Below are positions 56,911 through 64,000 of a stretch of DNA of 64,000 nucleotides, piece after piece. The notes beneath the pieces were generated by a model. It made no database searches. It was not told where the DNA came from and was given only the letters and a program-made list of their open reading frames with translations. Location: NCBI GenBank assembly GCA_949128115.1, contig OX421966.1, positions 57,409,416 to 57,473,415 on the forward strand, written 5' to 3'. Each line of letters opens with the position of its first letter. Within the stretch, counting starts at the first letter, position 1. The stretch comes from Anaspis maculata. Taxonomy: Eukaryota; Arthropoda; Insecta; Coleoptera; Scraptiidae. A program made the translations under genes and the position numbers.

Positions 56911-57827
56911 AGTCAAACAGGTGTCAGTGGTAACCATACTACGGATAATTTTGACGTGATTTCATTGACGCTCGACAGCTATGCGAGGCCAGGCCAGGTT
57001 AAAATGAATGGAAGCTCGTAAACAAAAGTTCACTAAACTTAAGACCGTGGATGCTGAAGAACCAGACCGAAGACCAACTGGGCCTAGGGCGTGTCACATC
57101 TGATGGCGTACGAATTGGAGGATAAATATCGCGACGGCGGGAACGATAGAGGTACGGCAGGAACCAATGAGGCAGGAACTGGACGGATAGGCTGGCTCGA
57201 CGCCGGAGCGACTTGACGGCGGAGAAGATGGTCAATGGACGGCCGGGGTGGCCAACAGACACACTGTTGCTTCTACTCAGCCATGTTGTTTTTGTCTTTC
57301 GCCGGAGTCAGAACAAAGCTCAAAAAAACAAAACAACCAAAAACGTCCTTCTGGCGACTCCAATATCGATTCGAACCCTTTCAAGTTTTTGTCTCTGGAA
57401 AAACTGCGAATTTCCCAAGCTTCTATCCCGTGAATAGATTTCCAGCATTTTTTTTTACAAGAGGTAACTATAAGCTCCTGAACATTTTCAAACAATTTTA
57501 TTTTCAATTTCCCGGTAATTTCTCCGTTGAAAATGTGAAACAGGTCTGGGTTTTCGAGGTCGGACTTGAATGATGGAGCTTGAAGTGGAGCCGTAATTGA
57601 CGATTTGCACAATGAGATGTTCTTGCAACCGGGCATATGAATAGCTGATAAATACCTACGTTGCTGGCCTGTACAAACAGTGATGTTCAACTTACTCCCC
57701 CGAAGGAATATTGGGGGATTGCATAACTGGTCGCCCGCTTTTGAGAAACTTTTTATATTCTCCGGTTTTTTCTTCACAAATCTACTTCCATCCCATTTCT
57801 CTTATTTACGCGCCTTTTCGCTGATAA
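56911..57827. other. Spacer, no supported gene
   Basis: 57000-57280 is GC-rich (CGACGGCGGGAACG, GACGGCCGGGGTGGCC) and open on several frames. It might be the tail of a retroelement, but I find no diagnostic motif. Confidence 0.35.
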
Positions 57828-58300
57828 TTATTGTTGGGGCTTGATCGATTCGCAGTCCTCCTCCAGCTTCCGTCTTCCTGTTTGTCCCGAGGTCCACGCC
57901 CGCACCCCCGGTCTACTAATTGAGAAGAGGGATGAGTTATTGAGCCGCAATACCGGAAGCCGACCACCTTCTCTTGGCCCGGCCTGGCCCACCGCCCTCT
58001 CAGAACTTCCGCCGTGGTGCTTATTCCCCCCGCTCATTCCGCATCTCCGATGCCGCGTGTCAACCCCGCGCACGGAGCCCCATTTGCCCCCTCCCCCTCC
58101 CCTACAACAGCACGCCATAATTAATATTAAACTGGAACCGCGCGTTCTGGCGAAAAACGACGTAATCGCCGCCACAACGGCCATTAATTCCGATTCGAAA
58201 TTGAAACGATAAATCCGCACGGGGCGCCGTGAACGAGACAAGGCGTACGGCAATGGAAACGGTTGTGGGGTTGAGGGGTGAGGGGTGGGGAGGTGCATAC
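57828..58300. other. GC-rich stretch open on both strands
   Basis: A GC-rich island with long frames on both strands (123 codons plus, 156 codons minus), Pro/Arg-rich from base composition. No domain, splice site or start context favours either strand. It could be a CpG-rich regulatory region. Confidence 0.35.
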
Positions 58301-59865
58301 GACAAAGAAAATCGACAACAATAATAACATAACAACGTTATTGCGAGTTTACGAGCCGGAGTGTTTCCGGCTGAGATTCTCGGTAATGGAAGAGGGGAGA
58401 AAAACTGGTCGTCTATAAACCATCGTCGAACTGCGTTCCATGTCTAGCAGATTCACATGCACAATAAAAAAATCTGTACTGGACGACACAAGTTTCCCGG
58501 TGGTATCCAGAGACGTCAGTAATAATTTTGATTTAGGCGTCCTTTCGGGGCCGGGGGGCTTGGTTGTGAAATTGATGAAAAAATCGACCAAGTCGAGCGA
58601 CCATCCAGAAAGACTAACTTGCATATAGATACACATCACAATAAAGCACCGCGGTTCAAGAAGTTTCTAGGCGCTGTGAAACCTCATCCGTTGAAACATT
58701 CAGTTCCATAGAGAGAAGGTTGTTCTTCAACAAGAAAAATTGGAAGATTAGCCAAGAAATGGTTGGAAAATATTCGAGGACCAATTACCTATTGTTTGAT
58801 AATTGGTGGAAATTTCGGGCGACGCTCTTATTATTTGCAATTTAGGGCCCCAAACGACATGTGGAATGAGGCTTCAAGCTCATCAGAAAGATAGGTCCGA
58901 ACCACACCACACGTGACGGCACAATAGCTCTGAAGACTAAAAAAACAAGAAGAGGGCTCAGTGGTGCTTCAAGAGGCACCCGTAGACACCAGGAAGCCTA
59001 GAAGGCTTCAACCAACTCAAGAAGACACAAAGGCGTCGCTTTGGCCTGAAACGGCAAAATCTCATAGTCAAAAGTGGGGGCTTCATGAGGGCTTTGAACG
59101 GCAAGAAGACACCATGGGGTCCTGGTACCGAATGATACAAGGGAACTGCACATATCAGAGCTTGCACGTATACGCCAACGAGATGGGCATGCCAGAGTTT
59201 ATTACCGTCTACCCTTCCGGCCTAGGGTCAGAAGAGCAGTTCCTCTTAACGCAGCTGGGAGAGGGCTATGCCGACGCTCAGGGCAACACCGGCATGGCGA
59301 AGAGCCTCACAAAATAAAAGCAGTTTCGTCGTTTGCGTCTTGGTCGAAGGCAGCGCTGGGAATGCGGACGGTAGAGGGAGTCAAACAAAACCTGTTTCAG
59401 GGGCCGACAGCGACACGCTTAACACACTTGAGCAATTGTGCTTTTGCTATTGGTTGGAAAGCAGTTTTAAAATGAAGCCACCCGCATTTGGCGGGCCAAA
59501 AAATAATCCGGGGGAAAATAATTCAAAGCCGTGAAATCGAGGTATAAGAATGTGAATATTCAGAGTCAAGGCATCATTAAAAGATGTCGCTAGTTATTTA
59601 ATTCACTCGTGTAAATCCCGCAAAGCTCTACAACATAATTCACTTGCTCCTCATCAATTCAATAACCGTCCCTGCTCGACGTCCGATGAAATGGTGGATT
59701 GGTGAATATGGAGTAAAGCACCCGCACTTCAACCCAGCCAGTTGCTGCCGTACTCCTGCTGTGTTGGCGCTGCCGCTCGCCGCCCGCCTGCCCGCCATCA
59801 TCCGATTCTCACGTGTTAGCACCGCCGGTCGCATTCCAGCGTACTTCTCAAGTTACTTGAGCTGT
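58301..59865. other. Spacer, no supported gene
   Basis: A plus-strand frame of 118 codons (58961-59317) has no recognised domain. GC rises at 59740-59800. Confidence 0.3.
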
Positions 59866-62341
59866 CTATACGCCGTTCGCTATCATTTTGGATGCAATAA
59901 AATCTTCCGAATTGCTGGGAATGAAGGATATCGCCGGAGATTGACCGTGGTACCTGGACCAATCCTCCTGGGCTGCCGTCCGCTCCCGACTTGTCACGTC
60001 TGTTGCCGAGTGCTTCTGCGGGCCTGTTAGCGAAGAGTTTTAGTCCCCTTTGAGGAAGCTGAGTTAAAACCCGTTTATGTCGCGTCGCGACCCTCCTAGA
60101 GGCCGAAGCGTCGAAGCCCCAATGATGAGCCCCAGCCCACTTGGAGGATGACGAGTCGATTCCCCCCGGCTGATGTGTCTCAAAGGCCCCCTGGAGAAAG
60201 TCGAGTTGGAACCCTTCGGAGACGTGTTTTGGTCCCCTTGGGGGCACGTTGAGTCGAGAACCCTCCAGGTTGAGTTTTGACCCTCCGAGAGACTGATGAG
60301 TTGCTTCCCCCGTTGAGTTGCAACCTGTCTCTAGGATGTCGTGTCAGAGCCCTTGGACGTTGAGTCTTGATCCGCCTTCAGGTGTCGAGTCAGAACCCTC
60401 CGACGACGAGTTCCAGTCCTTCGCCAGGTCGATGTGCCAAGGCCCTTCCGGTGTTGAGTTCCGACCCTTCTCCAAGTCGTAGAGTTGGGACCCGTTGACG
60501 AAGTGTTTCGAACCCCCTCCAGGATGCTGAGTCGCGTTTCCTCGACGATGAGTTCTAGTTCACCTCGAGGATGTCGGGTTGAATCCCCTAAATGAACCAG
60601 GCCCGATAGAAATAAGGTCTCTCGTTTCGGTATCTCGTGTGGCGGAGTGATGACCTCGACGGGTGGGAGGTTAGTCTTGGTGAGTTGGGATAGTTGCTTA
60701 CGGTTAGGCTTTGTCGTGAAAAATGTATGATGGGGCTCACGCGTGCGTTCTGAATCTGCCTGCACGTGCTGGTATCTGCGCTACTGTCTGCCGTCAGGTA
60801 CAGCCACTTTCAAGCCTCGTCCTTTGTTGGATACCTTCATAGAAAGGTATTCGCGCTCTTGGGCCATCTGGACTTGGCTTTGTGACTGCGGTACTCAGAG
60901 CACCGGACCTAGTGGGTTAGATCTGGAAACTCGCGGGTGAGCTTCCCCTACGTTCCTGAAGCTCCAAGTTATTCGGAAAGTAAATTTTGAGAACTACGTG
61001 AAAAATCAAGTAATTGGAATAAAATGGAATCGTGTTTGTATCGGGGTTCGGACCCTGCCGTAGAGTCGCAATTGTTGATCGGATTGATGGAACCCCCTCC
61101 CCTCCTTGAAACTAATGATTTTGTTTTAGCGCCACGACCGTTCCTGAGATTTCCATGTAGAGTTGTCCCGGGAATGAAAACGTTCTTATTCGAAACTGAT
61201 GAATCCATGCCGGTACCCAGCGACGTCACCGTTCAGATAGGGACTCTGTAAAAATGAATTGTTATTAGGGCTCGATCAGGAATAGAGTAGACGGCGATTA
61301 TTTCTCGTTAGGGCGAAGATTATTTCGACGCCTCTCCGCATCGGCTTTTCGGCGAACACCCTGTATAGTCAATTCTCTGCGTTTTGTTTCTCTTGGCTGC
61401 GGCCTTCTCTTACAAATTGCTGAACAACAACAAACTAGCGCGTATACGGGGCGTGCTCAAAGCGTTCTCCAAATTAAATTTGTACCTTGACTTTATTGTT
61501 TCGCGCTCACCATCGGTTTGGAAGTTTTTGGAAGGGTGAAATTCGACACGCGCGACCGCGGGAATCTTTCTAAGCGTTGGGGGCGACTCACGGTGAAAAA
61601 AGGAAATAGGCCCCCACAAAGGCAGCCATATCCAATCCTTTCCAAACGGGCAAAAGAGACCATGGCCCAAAAAGAAGCAACAGCCTTTGAAAAGAATGCC
61701 ACAATAAGGTGGGCTACCATACACACACCGGCCCACAAATCTTGGATAGCACTCGTGGTCGAAGTCACTCTTCTCTTTCCAGTGTCTAGAAGCCGGGCCT
61801 AACCCTAACATAACCTTTAACACTAACATAAATGTTGGATCTGATTTGACCACAAAAAGAACTTTGAACCGCGAGAACCAGTCAGAATAAAATGTCGGTC
61901 AAGGTGTAGAGTCAGGTGTTCGTCGGCGGGTTGGGGTGTTGGGACGTCTGAAATAATTAGGGGAAAGTTATCTCTTCGGGAATAGGTTAGATCTTTTAGA
62001 TAATTTAGCCTGCGATGTGGAGGTAGGACTAGGTATAGGAGCGAGCCATTATTTAAACATTTTGAATTGTACATAGAGGTCAATAGATTGCTGTTGTGTT
62101 GAAATTTTATACTGTGTCTCATTGTGTTTAAACTCGTAGTCAGACCTATCTCAACAATCTCGAGAGCTATATAATCGAACAACAAGAAGAGAGGCACAAC
62201 GGGATGTCGTCCTGATACTAGATGATCACCGGCCAAGCGGTTCCAAAAGCGAAAAACGTGATTCAATTCAAATACATTGAATTAAATGCCAGTATAATGG
62301 ATTGCCTACCCATTCAGGGGTACAAGACAATAGCTGGGGTC
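59866..62341 (-). mobile_element. 2.45-kb repeat element, copy B
   Basis: Inverted copy of 28785-31235: begins CTATACGCCGTTCGC, contains the same tandem-repeat block (60060-60590), the ATGTATGATGGGGCTC, GCACGTGCTGGTATCTGCGC and GGCGAACACCCTGTATAG landmarks, and ends AGCTGGGGTC. Copies differ at perhaps one base in ten. Flanks differ completely, so this is a dispersed element, not a segmental duplication. Confidence 0.75.
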
Positions 62342-62397
62342 GTTTCAAAAATATTCTCCAATAAAGCACCGCTTTTCATGTAATAATGAATCCATTA

Positions 62398-62609
62398 GTA
62401 GAGTTGACGGCACACAGAGGGACCTGCGGGCGGAGGTAAACAGAAAAACCAAGATCGTTTCGAACGAGTCAATAAGTCAAAATAAGGGGAGCAACACCGT
62501 CAGCTGGAGTGCTGGACCATTACCAGGTCACCTGCGATCATAAAATCCCACTGCAAATCTGGGTGCGCCACTGGATAAACTCAGTTCGTGCAGTTAGGCT
62601 TCGCCCACA
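62398..62609 (+). repeat. Dispersed SINE/MITE-like repeat, copy 2
   Basis: Counterpart of 7217-7458; starts GTAGAGTTGACGGC and ends near CTTCGCCCACAG. Confidence 0.65.
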
Positions 62610-63061
62610 GGTCATGTTATTTCGAGTACTCTAACGCAAAGTAGATGAAAAAATATTCTGACATTCTAACTGCCGAAGCGTCCAAGCGATCAAGCTGAAA
62701 TTTGGTACGTCTTCACTTTCAGAAGTTGTGATTTCTTGGCAAGGCATTTCTGAAATCTTCAATCCGCCACAAACACTTCAATTGCTCGGATAATATTGTT
62801 TAAATATCGTCTGAGGCCTGTGAACAAGTTTTTTTTCGCAATTTGTCCTTGTGAGTCTTTTATAAGTTTCCTTATCAAAGTCCAACCTCCCTTCTGGAAA
62901 ATCGCTCTGACCGCGATTCACCTTCCGCCTTCCTTCCTTCCTAAATGTTTGCCGGAAAAGTGTTGTGGTGCCACAACAGTTTTTCTTGAATATTTTTATT
63001 GAACTAGGATCTCAACCGAGTGAGAATATGACAAGTAGGCATCAATAACGTATAATGTGTG
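62610..63061. other. Spacer downstream of the membrane-protein gene
   Basis: No gene seen. It lies 3' of the minus-strand gene at 63082-63890. Confidence 0.4.
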
Positions 63062-63067
63062 TTTATT
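63062..63067 (-). terminator. Polyadenylation signal AATAAA
   Basis: AATAAA on the minus strand, 15 bases after the stop codon of the membrane-protein gene. A second AATAAA (63086-63081) overlaps the stop itself. Confidence 0.55.
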
Positions 63068-63081
63068 AATATCATATAATT

Positions 63082-63890
63082 TTATTGTTTTATAGCCGCC
63101 AAAATCGAGCATGGTAGTTTTTCAGCTTCTTCAAGCTGTACACGTTTCTTTACCTTGATGAAATATATGATGGCCGCAGCAATTAGGATCGAAACCAGCT
63201 GGAATATAAGAAATATTACAATTTTTTTGAGAAGTGGTAGGACTCTATCCAAGTATCTGGCCTAAATAGGTAGTTATTTCACAATTTCACTAGAGAACGT
63301 TTTTGGAAAGAATTTTGTATACCTGAAACAGACAGAGCATCATCAAAACGTAGACAGATCCTTTGATTCCAATCTGTTTTCTCCATCTGTTGAAATATTG
63401 ATGCTCTTTTTTGTGGTGCACGAGTGTGAAAATTCCGACCGTCATTTGCACCAATACGACGACTGACATCCAGAAGATGTACTGTTTGGCAGAAAGATTT
63501 ATAGGTTATTACACGTCTAGGTTCTGAAGCCTGATTTAAGGAAGCAGAATCCGATGCAGAATCAGAACTCACACAGATCAGCTTGCCTCTGTTCTCAAAG
63601 TACGCATTGTAACCTCCGTACGGAGCCAGACATAGAGTGATGATGCCAGTCATTGAGCAGATAGCACCTTCGAGGAATTCAAGTTGCAGGATCTTCATGA
63701 ATACGACTGAGACCATCAGTCCGCCAAGCTGAAAAAAGCAACAACGATCATGTTATTGTTCCGTGTTCTGTGCGAGCGCTGCTAACAATAATTGATAATG
63801 ATGTTTTAAATTGATGCTTACCAACAAGCAGGCACTTAGCCCCACAAAAAATACTTTTAAAATGAAGAACTTCTTTTCCGAATAAACCAT
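63082..63890 (-). CDS. Small four-pass membrane protein, four exons
   Basis: Splicing four exons gives one frame of 187 codons. Exon 1 is 63890-63822 (donor GTAAGC), exon 2 is 63728-63573 (donor GTGAGT), exon 3 is 63481-63323 (donor GTATAC) and exon 4 is 63261-63082, ending in TAA. All introns are GT-AG, short (93, 91 and 61 bp) and phase 0. The protein has hydrophobic segments at about 8-33, 44-60, 76-96 and 142-163, so it probably spans the membrane four times. A fifth short hydrophobic run at 116-128 is possible. The N-terminus (MVYSEKKFF) and the C-terminal tail (KVKKRVQLEEAEKL) are charged and probably cytosolic. A YGGYNAYFENRGK loop precedes segment 3. Family not recognised; it is not a classic tetraspanin (no CCG loop). 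It shares no similarity with the transposons and is the best host gene here. Confidence 0.8.
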
Positions 63891-64000
63891 TTCAAAGTTT
63901 TGACTTTTTCCTACCAGTCAAACGTCAAATTTATTGTTTCAAAGTGACTTGAAGCTCTTCAAGGTAGGTGGTGGTTGGTGGACCTTGAAATGGACGACAT

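Noticed and set aside
57828..58298. Frames of 123 (plus) and 156 (minus) codons
   Set aside because: Both strands are open in a GC-rich stretch with Pro/Arg-rich products and no start or splice support, so base composition explains them.
58961..59317. 118-codon plus-strand frame
   Set aside because: No recognisable domain, splice context or second copy to compare; not enough support to call a gene.

Overview
The window looks like transposon-rich nuclear DNA of an arthropod, most probably an insect. Evidence: spliced genes with GT-AG introns, a Ty3/Gypsy LTR element, R1-like LINEs, mariner-, hAT-, piggyBac- and Mutator-like remnants, tRNA-derived SINEs and AT-rich spacers. I cannot name the species. 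Bacterial features (operons, ribosome binding sites, CRISPR) are absent.

Layout. 1-5166 is the 3' part of a Ty3/Gypsy retrotransposon (gag end, intact pol, polypurine tract, about 1.3 kb LTR). 6.2-10.8 kb is tandem-repeat DNA: a 16-bp minisatellite, a degenerate 2.2-kb satellite holding a dispersed repeat, and a 260-bp-unit array with a 517-bp higher-order period. 12.4-24.9 kb is a run of palindromic (foldback) elements, several nested, one 1463-bp element having a perfect 8-bp target duplication, one Mutator-like palindrome having a perfect 9-bp duplication, and a 210-bp unit repeated three times. Around 25-29 kb there is a first coding exon of a secreted protein (minus strand) and one further candidate exon.

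28.8-46.4 kb is a transposon graveyard. A LINE lies on the minus strand from about 43.4 kb to 33.56 kb, cut into four pieces by later insertions: a 1.39-kb foldback, a 2.04-kb element, a mariner-like palindrome that itself carries a second copy of the 2.04-kb element in the opposite orientation, and another mariner-like element. A 3-kb palindrome follows. A separate 2.45-kb repeat occurs at 28.8-31.2 kb and again inverted at 59.9-62.3 kb.

46-59 kb holds a 1.08-kb palindrome, a decayed piggyBac element, two nested hAT-like MITEs, a complete 346-bp SINE with a 14-bp duplication, an 8-bp-duplication MITE with an internal minisatellite, a candidate last exon and diverged repeats. The best host gene is at the right edge: a four-exon minus-strand gene (63082-63890) for a small multi-pass membrane protein of 187 residues.

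The genes do not form a pathway. The window is mainly a record of successive transposition, in which several insertions can be ordered because they interrupt one another. The most unusual signal is a 45-codon, exon-like stretch inside the 2.0-2.2-kb element, whose two copies differ mostly at silent positions.
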